DNA of 15,997 nucleotides, taken from contig JAEUMX010000373.1 in the NCBI GenBank assembly GCA_016791285.1, forward strand, positions 1 to 15,997, read 5' to 3'. Positions 1 to 8,300 of the stretch are shown here, piece by piece. Both the position numbers and the translations under genes were made by a program. Position 1 is the first letter of the stretch. Every line of letters starts with the position of its first letter. This DNA comes from Burkholderiales bacterium. Its GTDB lineage: Bacteria; Pseudomonadota; Gammaproteobacteria; Burkholderiales; JAEUMW01. The notes beneath the pieces were generated by a model, which saw only the letters and a list, made by a program, of their open reading frames with translations, made no database searches and was not told the DNA's origin.

Positions 1-572
1 AGCGGGACAGCAAGCCAGAATTGCGCGGATGATACCAGCGCTACGGTCAGGGAATTGAGCGCGAGGCTGTAGGCGCCCGCTCCCAGATAGGCCGCGGTGA
101 CTCCGACCGCCAACCCCGACACGGCGGACACTGCCGCGATCCGGGCGAGGATCGGAAAGCGCGAATCGCGCTCGAGCAGTGCCTGGTGCACCGTCGTCGC
201 GCCGGCCACGGGAAATGTCACCGCCAGCAGCCACAGGATGCCCGTGACACCCGGGGCCTCGAACGCGAGCGCTGCGAGCGGCGCCAGAACCACCACAGCC
301 ACACCCAGCACCAGGCCAACCCCAGAGGTGAACCAGAACGACGTGAGGATGGTCTCGTCATTCAGGGCTTCTCTCTGGATCAGCGCCTGCGACATCCCCA
401 TGTCGCGGACGAGGTTGGCAAGGTTCGTCACGACCATCGCCATGGCCACCAATCCGTAGTCTTGCGGCATCAGCAGCCGCGACAGCCAGGTGAGGCTCAG
501 CAGTTGAACACCGACGGAGATCACACGTGACACCGCGAGCCAGCGTGCGTTTGATACCACGCGACCGCGCAT
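1..572 (-). CDS. Wzx-type polysaccharide/O-antigen flippase, partial (3' end outside window)
   Basis: This is an inner-membrane exporter of the MOP/PST superfamily that would flip lipid-linked oligosaccharide units to the periplasm. Reading the minus strand from ATG at 572 gives 190 codons with no stop before the window edge, so the C-terminal part is missing. The start MRGRVVSNARWLAVSR and the segments LSRLLMPQDYGLVAMA (about residues 30-45) and LANLVRDMGMSQALIQRE (about 50-70) are typical of the WzxC-like polysaccharide synthase family. Hydrophobic helices lie near residues 10-32, 38-55, 80-105, 110-130, 143-163 and 167-187, the expected multi-spanning pattern. A GAGAGGG stretch lies just upstream of the ATG and may be the ribosome binding site, though it is very close. 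The gene is divergent from the double glycosyltransferase, which supports a glycan-export role. The substrate cannot be read from the sequence. Confidence 0.85.
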   Translation of the reverse strand, partial: MRGRVVSNARWLAVSRVISVGVQLLSLTWLSRLLMPQDYGLVAMAMVVTNLANLVRDMGMSQALIQREALNDETILTSFWFTSGVGLVLGVAVVVLAPLAALAFEAPGVTGILWLLAVTFPVAGATTVHQALLERDSRFPILARIAAVSAVSGLAVGVTAAYLGAGAYSLALNSLTVALVSSAQFWLAVP

Positions 573-647
573 GGCCCTCTCGCCGGCAAGGGGGTTCGTC
601 CGTCCTTCAGGCACAGTTGTCGACTTCGATTTCACGTGTTTGGGCAG

Positions 648-677
648 TTTATCTGGATGTTATGAAGGTCACCGCAA
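648..677 (-). promoter_or_regulatory. Weak candidate sigma-70 promoter for the flippase
   Basis: On the minus strand TTGCGG (677-672) is followed after 18 bp by GATAAA (653-648). Each hexamer matches only part of the consensus (3/6 and 4/6). Transcription would start near 641, giving a leader of about 70 nt before the ATG at 572. Position is sensible, sequence support is weak. Confidence 0.2.
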
Positions 678-729
678 GTCCGCCAAAGCCAGTAAATACA
701 GGGCTTTCAGGGGAATCGCGGCGGATTGT

Positions 730-782
730 CTGTCGTCGTGCAGCGACAGCAGATGATGACAGAAACACTTGCAACGCAGTGT
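730..782. repeat. Two consecutive short inverted repeats
   Basis: CTGTCG (730-735) pairs with CGACAG (744-749) across 8 nt, and ACACT (765-769) pairs with AGTGT (778-782) across another 8 nt. The second overlaps the candidate -35 of the glycosyltransferase promoter. They could be operator half-sites or chance. No T-run follows, so they are not intrinsic terminators. Confidence 0.3.
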
Positions 783-797
783 CAGGCAGTTAACAAT
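769..797 (+). promoter_or_regulatory. Candidate sigma-70 promoter for the double glycosyltransferase
   Basis: TTGCAA (769-774) is followed after a 17-bp spacer by AACAAT (792-797), each a 4/6 match to the consensus hexamers. Transcription would begin near 804, about 95 nt before the chosen ATG at 899. This start would also lie upstream of the repeats at 844-876. Confidence 0.3.
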
Positions 798-843
798 CAA
801 CCGCAAATCCGCTGGATGTGCTGCCATTCGCCGATTCGCTCAA

Positions 844-876
844 TGGATCGCATCGCCGTAATGATCCACGATCCAC
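844..876. repeat. Inverted repeat plus tandem GATCCAC repeat
   Basis: TGGATC (844-849) and GATCCA (863-868) form a perfect 6-bp inverted repeat with a 13-bp spacer. The right half is also the first copy of a tandem direct repeat GATCCAC-GATCCAC (863-876). The cluster lies between the candidate promoter and the ATG at 899, where an operator or a leader structure could act. No regulator is identified. Confidence 0.3.
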
Positions 877-898
877 ACCCTTCACGAGAAGCGTCGCA

Positions 899-2998
899 AT
901 GCCTGAAGTGTTTGCAGTGATCGTCAACTACAACGGTGCGCCCTGGCTCCAGAGCTGCCTCGAGAGCCTGCGCCGGAGCGATCATCCGGTAAGGATCATC
1001 GTCGTCGACAACGCATCGCGCGACGACAGTATTGCGATCGCGCGCGCAATGGATGGCGTCGAGGTCATCCAGCAAAGCCGGAACATCGGCTTCGGACGGG
1101 CGAACAATGTCGGCATCGCCTACGCGCTGCGTCAAGGTGCCGAGTACGTGTTTCTTCTGAACCAGGACGCCGAGGTCGAACCCGATACGATCGGTGAGTT
1201 GCATGCGTACATGCGGCGTCACCACGATGTCGGCGTGGCGAGCCCGGTGCACCTGAATGACTCCGGCACATTGCTCGACCGCAACTTCCTGATTTACTAC
1301 CTGGCGCCGCAAGCGCCGGAGTTCGTGTCGGATGCTTACGGCGGCGAGCTGGCGGAAAGCTATCGCCTGGATTCCGTGAACGCCGCAGCGTGGCTCGTTT
1401 CGCGCCGTTGCCTGCAGGAGGTCGGCGGGTTCGATCCGATCTTCTTCATGTATGGCGAGGACGACGACTACTGCGCACGGATGCGGTATCACGGGTTCTC
1501 GTGCCATGTCGTCTCGCAAGCCCGTATCCGGCACGCACGCGGGTTCCATCAACCTGCCTACCAGCGTGGGCGGTTGCAGCGCCTGATGAAGAGCGCGCGA
1601 TTCGCACGCGCGCAGACCGTGCGGAGCCTGAAGGATCCCACGGACCATAACTTCCTGCGCTCGGTGTATCGAGAACTGACGAGTCTTTCGCTCGAGGGAT
1701 TGGGCAAATCGATTGCCGCGTTGTCACCGTCGCCCTTCCTCCCCTCGATCCTGGCCGCGGCCATGGTGTGTCCGGACCTGCCTCGAATCGCCCGGCACAA
1801 GCGCGTCTGTCGCACCCGGGGGCCGACGTGGCTCGACTTCCGTATCGATCCGGTCCCGGCCGACGGAACCCTCGATCTCGTCGGCGCCACACCGGCTGCG
1901 CGCAAGGCGCCCGTAGTGACCCTGGGCATGCCGGTCTACAACGGTGCGCAGTATCTCGAAGCCTCACTCGACTCCTTGCTCGCGCAGACCTTCGGCGACT
2001 TCGAGATAGTGATTTCCGACAACGGGTCCACGGACGGCACGGGGGAGATTTGCCGGCGCTACGCGGCGAGCGATGCGCGCATCCGGTACGTGCGCCACGG
2101 CGTCAACCGCGGCGCCGCCTGGAACCACAACTTTGTCGTCTGCGAGGCACGCGGCCGTTTCTTCCGCTGGCATCACGCCGACGATTTGTGCGACCCGCGC
2201 CATCTGGAAAGCTGTGTCGCCGCGCTCGAATCCGATCCGGCGGTGGTGCTCGCGTATCCCCGGACACAGATCATCGACGGTGCAACCCGGGTCACGGGTC
2301 GGCACGACGACCGGCTCGACCTGCGGGAGGCAGCACCGCACGCTCGCGTGCGCCATCTCCTCGCGAACGTCTTCCTCTGCAACCCCATCCTGGGTCTGAT
2401 ACGCATCGACGCTCTGCGCCGGACCGCGCTGCTCGGGTCCTACCTTCGCTCCGATCATGTTCTGCTGGCGGAGCTCGCAATGGGCGGGCGCTGGACCGAA
2501 ATGCCCGAGGCGCTCTTCTATCGGCGCATTCATGCCGGAAAATCCACCGAAGCGAATCGATCACTGAAGGACCGGGCCGCCTGGTTCGACCCGCGGCTGC
2601 GCGACAAGAAGCACTTCTGGCCGAACCTGCGGCTCTTTGCCGAACACCTGCGGGCGGTGCGCCGTGCCCCCATCCGATGGCAGGATCGCTTCCTGTGCGG
2701 GTGGAGCGTGGTGGTCTGGCAAGCCCGCTTCGAGAGCGAAAGATTACGCAGCAGGTTGCAGCACGTGTGCAGTCGTGTCGCGATCTGGACCGGTGCGCAG
2801 CGTCGCCGTGCGTTGAGTGCCCCGGCGCCCCAGACCTCGCCCGCCAGGTTCGGACAGACCGGCGTCGAGCCGACCCTGACGGTCGGCCCTGAGCTTGCCA
2901 AGCTCGAGAAGCTGGAGCCGGAAGGTATCCGGCGACCGGTAAGGCTGCCTTATGCCGTCCCGCCCACCGTGAGGCCGTCGATCCGCAACGTCGGCTGA
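899..2998 (+). CDS. Tandem-domain family 2 glycosyltransferase
   Basis: This 699-residue protein would transfer sugars to a growing surface glycan at the cytoplasmic face of the inner membrane. Domain 1 (about residues 1-250) resembles rhamnosyltransferase-like GT2 enzymes: VIVNYNG at 8-13, VVDNAS at 35-40, the NIGFGRANN turn at 62-70, LLNQDAEV as the DxD region near 87-93, and GEDDDY at 186-191 as the likely catalytic-base motif. Domain 2 (about 337-580) starts again with [27 protein letters not shown] and HADD at 426-429. I see no long membrane helix. The frame is open from 818, but ATG 899 is chosen because [13 protein letters not shown] is the normal beginning of the fold and a GAGAAG stretch precedes it. 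The basic, proline-rich C-terminal tail overlaps the end of tldD by 49 nt. Donor and acceptor sugars are unknown. Two genes fused into one is the best reading. Confidence 0.85.
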   Translation: MPEVFAVIVNYNGAPWLQSCLESLRRSDHPVRIIVVDNASRDDSIAIARAMDGVEVIQQSRNIGFGRANNVGIAYALRQGAEYVFLLNQDAEVEPDTIGELHAYMRRHHDVGVASPVHLNDSGTLLDRNFLIYYLAPQAPEFVSDAYGGELAESYRLDSVNAAAWLVSRRCLQEVGGFDPIFFMYGEDDDYCARMRYHGFSCHVVSQARIRHARGFHQPAYQRGRLQRLMKSARFARAQTVRSLKDPTDHNFLRSVYRELTSLSLEGLGKSIAALSPSPFLPSILAAAMVCPDLPRIARHKRVCRTRGPTWLDFRIDPVPADGTLDLVGATPAARKAPVVTLGMPVYNGAQYLEASLDSLLAQTFGDFEIVISDNGSTDGTGEICRRYAASDARIRYVRHGVNRGAAWNHNFVVCEARGRFFRWHHADDLCDPRHLESCVAALESDPAVVLAYPRTQIIDGATRVTGRHDDRLDLREAAPHARVRHLLANVFLCNPILGLIRIDALRRTALLGSYLRSDHVLLAELAMGGRWTEMPEALFYRRIHAGKSTEANRSLKDRAAWFDPRLRDKKHFWPNLRLFAEHLRAVRRAPIRWQDRFLCGWSVVVWQARFESERLRSRLQHVCSRVAIWTGAQRRRALSAPAPQTSPARFGQTGVEPTLTVGPELAKLEKLEPEGIRRPVRLPYAVPPTVRPSIRNVG
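2917..2933 (-). terminator. Possible hairpin downstream of tldD
   Basis: Beyond the tldD stop codon on the minus strand, GCCGGA and TCCGGC form a 6-bp stem with a 5-nt loop, 16 nt after the stop. There is no U-run, so it is not a canonical intrinsic terminator. It lies inside the glycosyltransferase coding tail and may be chance. Confidence 0.2.
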
Positions 2999-4413
2999 CC
3001 CACGCCTACCGGCACGCTCTGCCCTTCTTTGCCGCACGTCCCGACACCGGGATCGAGGCGCATATCGTTTCCGATCAGCTTCACCCGGGTGAGCGCGTCG
3101 GGTCCGTTGCCGATCAGAGTGGCGCCCTTGACCGGGTGCGTAATGCGGCCGTTCTCGATGAGATACGCCTCGGCCGCCGAGAACACGAACTTGCCGCTCA
3201 CGATGTCGACCTGACCGCCGCCGAAGTTCTTCGCGAATAGCCCCTTCTTCACCGAGCGGATGATCTCCCCGGGATCCTTGTCACCGTTCAGCATGTAGGT
3301 GTTCGTCATGCGCGGCATCGGGATGTGGGCATAGGATTCGCGGCGCCCGTTGCCGGTCGCCGCCACGCTCATCAAGCGCGCATTCAGGGAATCCTGCATG
3401 TACCCCTGGAGGATGCCGTCCTCGATCAGCACGGTGCGCTGAGTGGGATGCCCCTCGTCGTCGATGGAAAGCGATCCGCGACGGTCCGGCAGGGTGCCGT
3501 CGTCGACGACCGTCACGCCCGGCGCTGCCACGCGCTCGCCCAGGCGACCGGAGAACGCGGAGCTGCCCTTTCGATTGAAGTCGCCCTCGAGCCCGTGACC
3601 GATCGCCTCGTGCAGGAGCACGCCGGGCCAGCCCGGCCCCAGCACGACGGTCATGGTCCCGGCGGGAGCGGGACGCGCGTCGAGGTTCACCAGGGCCTGG
3701 TCGACCGCATCGCGCGCGTACGACTCGAGTATCTCGTCCGTGAAGTAGGCGTAGTCGAAACGCCCACCGCCGCCCGCGGAACCCTGCTCGCGCCGGGCGT
3801 TCGATTCAACGATGACCTGCACGGATAGCCGCACCAGCGGTCGCACGTCCGCCGCCAGCACGCCGTCGGAGCGCGCCAGCAGGATCACCTCGTATTCGCC
3901 GCCGAGGCTTGCCATGACCTGCGTCACACGCGGGTCGCGCGCGCGGCACATGCGCTCGATGCGCTCCAGCAGCGCCACCTTGTCCGCGTCGGTGAGGCTC
4001 GCGAGCGGGTCGTGCGGCCGGTAGAGCGCCGGAACGGTATTGCCCTGCACGATTTCCGCCCTGCCCTCGCCCCCCTGGTGCGCGATCGCGCGGGTCGCCT
4101 CGGCCGCCGCGCGCAGCGCGGGCGCGCTGATGTCGTCGGAATAGGCGAAGGCGGTCTTCTCGCCGCTCACCGCGCGCACGCCCACGCCCTGGTCGATGTT
4201 GAAGGTGCCGGACTTGACGATGCCCTCCTCCAGGCTCCAGCCCTCCGAGCGGCTGTACTGGAAGTAAAGATCGGCGTAGTCGACACGATGCGCGAGGATA
4301 TGGCCGAACGTGCGCTCCAGATGATTCGTGTCGAGCGCGTAAGGAACGAGCAGCCTATCGGTCGCGGTCTCGAGCGTGTTCAGCGGGTGCGTGGGGCGGG
4401 TCTCGGTGTGCAC
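2950..4413 (-). CDS. tldD: TldD metalloprotease subunit
   Basis: TldD pairs with TldE/PmbA to form a cytoplasmic zinc protease that degrades unfolded peptides and, in E. coli, matures microcin B17 and degrades CcdA. The 487-residue product is close to the E. coli length (481). The active-site motif HEAIGH is at residues 268-273, followed by GLEGDF, and the third zinc ligand expected of the family, a Cys in GTCGKEGQ, is residue 460. All expected catalytic positions are present. The start is GTG at 4413, chosen because AAGGAG sits five bases upstream. It is the last gene of the yhdP-nit-tldD series and follows nit by 71 nt. The partner gene tldE is not in the window, which is common because the two are often unlinked. 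Its last 49 nt overlap the convergent glycosyltransferase gene. Confidence 0.95.
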   Translation of the reverse strand: MHTETRPTHPLNTLETATDRLLVPYALDTNHLERTFGHILAHRVDYADLYFQYSRSEGWSLEEGIVKSGTFNIDQGVGVRAVSGEKTAFAYSDDISAPALRAAAEATRAIAHQGGEGRAEIVQGNTVPALYRPHDPLASLTDADKVALLERIERMCRARDPRVTQVMASLGGEYEVILLARSDGVLAADVRPLVRLSVQVIVESNARREQGSAGGGGRFDYAYFTDEILESYARDAVDQALVNLDARPAPAGTMTVVLGPGWPGVLLHEAIGHGLEGDFNRKGSSAFSGRLGERVAAPGVTVVDDGTLPDRRGSLSIDDEGHPTQRTVLIEDGILQGYMQDSLNARLMSVAATGNGRRESYAHIPMPRMTNTYMLNGDKDPGEIIRSVKKGLFAKNFGGGQVDIVSGKFVFSAAEAYLIENGRITHPVKGATLIGNGPDALTRVKLIGNDMRLDPGVGTCGKEGQSVPVGVGQPTLRIDGLTVGGTA

Positions 4414-4418
4414 GAAAG

Positions 4419-4424
4419 CTCCTT
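4419..4424 (-). promoter_or_regulatory. Ribosome binding site fixing the GTG start of tldD
   Basis: On the minus strand a perfect AAGGAG lies five bases upstream of GTG at 4413. No ATG is placed as well, so this site decides the start. It is the clearest Shine-Dalgarno sequence in the window. Confidence 0.8.
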
Positions 4425-4454
4425 GTGGGTTGCCCGGAAAGGCAGCCAGATGAA

Positions 4455-4474
4455 CCGCGCCGGCGCCGGCGCGG
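4455..4474 (-). repeat. 20-bp perfect palindrome between nit and tldD
   Basis: CCGCGCCGGC followed at once by GCCGGCGCGG is a perfect 20-bp palindrome. In RNA it would fold as an 8-bp all-GC stem with a GCGC loop, 10 nt after the nit stop and about 30 nt before the tldD ribosome binding site. On the minus strand the run of five T lies before the hairpin, not after it, so it is not an intrinsic terminator in the direction of transcription. A role in mRNA processing, stability or partial attenuation is possible. Confidence 0.6.
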
Positions 4475-4484
4475 CGAAAAAGTC

Positions 4485-5345
4485 CTACAGGATGCGGTGA
4501 TCGAGCGCCGGCAGACTCGATCTCAGGGTGGACTGATAATTGGGGCTCACGCCCGCCACGACGACACCCGAACCGCGCTGAAGGCGGTCCACGACCACAC
4601 CCCAGGGGTCCACGATCATCGAGTTGCCGTGGGTCTCGCGCCCGTTCACGTGGTAGCCGCCCTGCGCCGGCGCGACCACGTAGGCGAGATTCTCGATCGC
4701 GCGGGCACGGATCAGCGTCTCCCAGTGCGCCTTGCCGGTGGTTTCGGTGAAAGCCGCCGGCACGAAGATGACATCGACGCGGCCCATCGCCCGATAGAGC
4801 TCGGGGAAGCGCAGGTCGTAACAGATGGACAGCCCGATGCGGCCGAACGGGCTATCGAACGCCACCACGCGATCGCCGGGCTCGATGGTCCGCTGCTCGG
4901 AATAGCTCTCCTCGCCCATCGCGAAGCCGAAGAGATGAATCTTGTCGTAACGCGCGACGCGGTTGCCGCCGTCATCGAACACGAGGCAGGCGTTGCGCAC
5001 CTTGTCCGGCGCCTTCGCCTCGAGCGGCACGGTGCCGCCCACGATCCACATGCCGAGCCGCCGCGCGGTGCTGGCCAGGAAGTCCTGCATCGGGCCACGC
5101 CCGTCGGTCTCGCGCAGCGCGACCTTGTCGCCGTCCTTCATGCCCATGAACGGAAAATATTCGGGCAAGCCCACGAGCTTGGCTCCCTTGTCGGCCGCCA
5201 TCTCGAGCAACCGTGCCGCCTCGCGCAGATTGCCCTCCACATTGGGACCGGAGGCCATCTGCACGGCCGCGACGCGAAAAGCGGGTGGCTGGAGATCGGC
5301 CGCTTTCGCTGCCGCGTCGCGATGGGGGCGCGTCAAGGTCATCAT
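4485..5345 (-). CDS. Carbon-nitrogen hydrolase (nitrilase superfamily, Nit1/YbeM-like)
   Basis: This is a cytoplasmic amidase of the nitrilase superfamily. The closest characterised group is Nit1/YbeM, which hydrolyses deaminated glutathione as metabolite repair; that assignment is by family resemblance and gene context, not proven. The 286-residue product has the complete triad: Glu62 in LPEYFPF, Lys135 in RYDKIHLF and Cys175 in [13 protein letters not shown]. The end [10 protein letters not shown] is typical of the proteobacterial group. The start is one of two adjacent ATG codons (5345 or 5342), only 25 nt after the yhdP stop, which suggests cotranscription. The frame stays open further upstream into yhdP, but that extension is the shadow of yhdP and lacks family resemblance. 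No strong ribosome binding site is seen, so translation may be coupled to yhdP. An omega-amidase-like specificity is a possible alternative. Confidence 0.9.
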   Translation of the reverse strand: MMTLTRPHRDAAAKAADLQPPAFRVAAVQMASGPNVEGNLREAARLLEMAADKGAKLVGLPEYFPFMGMKDGDKVALRETDGRGPMQDFLASTARRLGMWIVGGTVPLEAKAPDKVRNACLVFDDGGNRVARYDKIHLFGFAMGEESYSEQRTIEPGDRVVAFDSPFGRIGLSICYDLRFPELYRAMGRVDVIFVPAAFTETTGKAHWETLIRARAIENLAYVVAPAQGGYHVNGRETHGNSMIVDPWGVVVDRLQRGSGVVVAGVSPNYQSTLRSSLPALDHRIL

Positions 5346-5370
5346 GAGAAAAGGGCTCAGCAGGGTTCGT

Positions 5371-8300
5371 TCAAATTTTCGACACCTGCGGATCGGACCA
5401 GGTTCCAGTGACCGAATACTCGAAGGCCATGATCTGGCCGACGGGGTCGCGCAGGATCTTTTGCAGTGCCAGCGCCGCGACGCCGGCGATCGGACCCCCG
5501 ATCGCGGTGGCGCCGAGGGCGACGCCTTCACCCAAGTATGGAACGACGCGCACGCGCAGATTCTGCGTCTCCGCCGCGAGGTCCACGTCGCCGGTCATGG
5601 CGATGCTCGCCGAGGGACTGCGAATGACGAAGTCGGTGGTGTTGGCGACGCCCTTGGCGATCAGGATCGTCGCTGTGATGCCGTCGAACGCGAGCCCCGA
5701 GCTGAAGATGTCGCCGAAATCCAGGCTGATCCGACGCGGCAGGGACTGGAGGCTGATCACGCCGAGCAGCTTCGCGATGCCGGGCTCGAGCTTGACGAAC
5801 TGCCCTTTCTGCGTTTCGAGCTTGAGCTCGCCGGACAACGTCGCGAGATCGAGATCCTGCGGCCGGCCGCGCCACTCGAGATGGCCGGTGAGCTTCGACT
5901 GACCGCCCTTGATGCCCTCCGGGTAACCGAGTCGCTTCAGGAGCTTGCCTGCGTCGGCCACTTCGAGATCGACCTGCACGTCGGTGCTGGGCTGCATCAG
6001 CCAAGAGCGCCACTGGCCCTTCATGTGCAACGTCGATTCCGGATTGCTGATATTGATCCGGTCGATGCGCCAGTCCTGGCCCGTCAAGTCGGCGACCACC
6101 TCGAGGCGCCCGAGCTCCTTGTCACGAAGCCGGAAGGTATCGGCAATGATGTCGAGATCCGGCAGCTGCTCCAAGGCGTCGGGCGGCGGCGATGCCGTCG
6201 TGTCCGCCTGCCGGTCGTAAGGATCGGTTGCCAGCAACGTGAACTGGGTGAGGCGTGCGGTGAGCTTGCCGTTGTCGCGCACCACGTAGGTGAAATCGCC
6301 TGCGAGCTCCTGTCCGTTGAGCTTGCCTTGCCACACACCGTTCTTGAGGACCGACTTCAGGCGCAGTTCGTGGAAGGGGCGCCGCACCCACTGCAGCACA
6401 CCCACGCTCACGTCGACCTCCGACAGCGGCAGCGATGCACCACCGGGCGGGGCCTGGTCGATCACCGACCGCCATCGGCTCAGGTTCACCTCGCGGGTCG
6501 TGCCGATGATCGCAAGCCCGCTCTCCGGCAAGGCAACCGGGACGCTGAGCGCCACCACGCCGCGGGTGGGGACGAGTTCTCCGGCCTGGCGTCGCCGTTC
6601 GATGGCACCCGTGACCTCCTTGCCAAAGGTGAGCTCGAGGTGGTCCGCGTCCGCTCCGAGCGCGCGGCGCTCAAAACGCGCCGGCACGACCTCGGCCGGC
6701 GACTTGGCCAGGGGCACCGGCAGCGTCGACCCGACGCCCTGCAGGTCGGATTCGAACGAGTAATCGGTCAGACCTTGTTTCAGCACGATCGAACCGCGCC
6801 ACGCCGCGCTGCCCCGCAGGTACTGCAGCCAGAAATGGTTCGCACCCTGTCGGCGGAAGGCGTCGAGGTCGGCGCGGCCGGCGACGCCGATCGTGACCGT
6901 GCCGCCCTGGGTGTCGATATTCACGAGCGCCGGTCCGCCGATCGCCACGGCATTCCCGTTCTGCATGCGCACACCGGCGTCGGTGAACTCGAGCCTGGCA
7001 TTGACTTGGTCGACCGGCGGCACGTCACCGGCAAAGAGCAGGCGATTGCCCTCGAACAGGTAGCTGCCGGCCACGCGTGTGTCGCGGGCGGCGTGCAGCG
7101 GCACATCGAGCTTCACTTCGAGCTTGCCCGAGCCGGTCGCACGCACCTCGCGGTTGAAGTGACCGATCATCCCGGCGACCGGACTGGCTTCGATGAAGGC
7201 GAGGAAGTCGCTCGTGCTGCCAGTCGCCTCGCCACCGATGTCGAGGCGTTGGCGGCCGTGGTAGAGATCCTTGATCACGCCGCGGACCTTGGCGAGACGA
7301 ACACCCATCACGCTGGCGCTTTGTGCCACCACCTCCAGACCCTCGCCCTGAAACGACAGCGCACCCTTGATGCCGTCGATGCGCGGCCAGTCTTCGTCGA
7401 ACTGCAAGGCCACGTCGTCGAGCCGCGCCTGCACCGAGAACTGGCCGCTCTTGCTCCCAGGCCACGGGAATTGATCGAGATCGCCCTTGACCTTGAAGCG
7501 AGCGTCGGTGAGACGCCCGCCCAACAGCGCACGGTCGAGCCATTCGCGGGTATCGCCGCCGATGAAAAGCGGCAGATAACGCCCGATCACCTGCGGATCG
7601 AGCCGCGCGAGCGCGGCATTGATGTCGATCACGCCGGCGCTGTTCGCGTCGTGCTGGTAGGTGCCGCTCAGACTGCCGGCCAGGTCGCGGTTGGCGAAAG
7701 CGAAACTCGTGGCCTTCACTTCCATCCGATTTCCCGCAGCGGCCCATGTGAGGTGTGCGTCGACCGAGTCGAACGCCAGCGGCACGTGAAAGACCGTCGG
7801 TGCATCGAGCAGAAGCTCACGCGTGCTGAGTGTGATGCCCCCGCCCTTCTCGTTTGCATCCACGCTTCCATCCAGCCCTTCGATGCCAGGCCACACCGGT
7901 CCGGGGCGCACCCCGAGGTCCTGGAAGCGGCCGGCGACGCGAAACGCGGTCGGCCGCTCGAGGGGACCGGTCCACGTCATGTTGAGCTCGCGCCAGAGCC
8001 CACGCGCGTCGGCGGCGACGAGCTCGCGGCGGATCTCGTCCTCGAGCGGCAGCCGGTCGGCGAGCGCGGTCAGAAGCGCAAGATCGAGGGCGTTCGCGCG
8101 CAGATCGAGCCGCCCCGGCTCGCTTGCGGTCGGCCGCACATGTCGCAGCGACAGGTCGAGCGGCTGCGGGCTCGTGCCTTCGGGCATCGCGAACGCGAGC
8201 GCCCGCGACGACAGCTCGAAACCGTTCGGCAGATGTTTCCAACCCACGCGTCCGTTGACGTGTTGCAGCACGAGCTCGGGCAACTGCGGCTCGACGCGGG

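Larger units (their letters stand above)
573..898. promoter_or_regulatory. Divergent control region between flippase and glycosyltransferase
   Basis: This is 326 bases without a convincing gene and visibly richer in A+T than the flanking coding DNA. It must hold the 5' signals of both divergent genes. It contains candidate promoters in both directions, two short hairpins in a row (730-749 and 765-782), an inverted repeat (844-868) and a tandem 7-bp repeat (863-876). Short open frames cross it, but none has a plausible ribosome binding site or recognisable product. Confidence 0.6.

Noticed and set aside
97..793. Several small plus-strand frames opposite and beside the flippase
   Set aside because: The minus strand encodes a recognisable flippase across 1-572; these frames are its antisense shadows or fragments of the control region without ribosome binding sites.
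818..898. N-terminal extension of the glycosyltransferase
   Set aside because: The 27 extra residues have no resemblance to a GT2 beginning and cover the repeats of the control region. ATG 899 starts right at the first beta strand.
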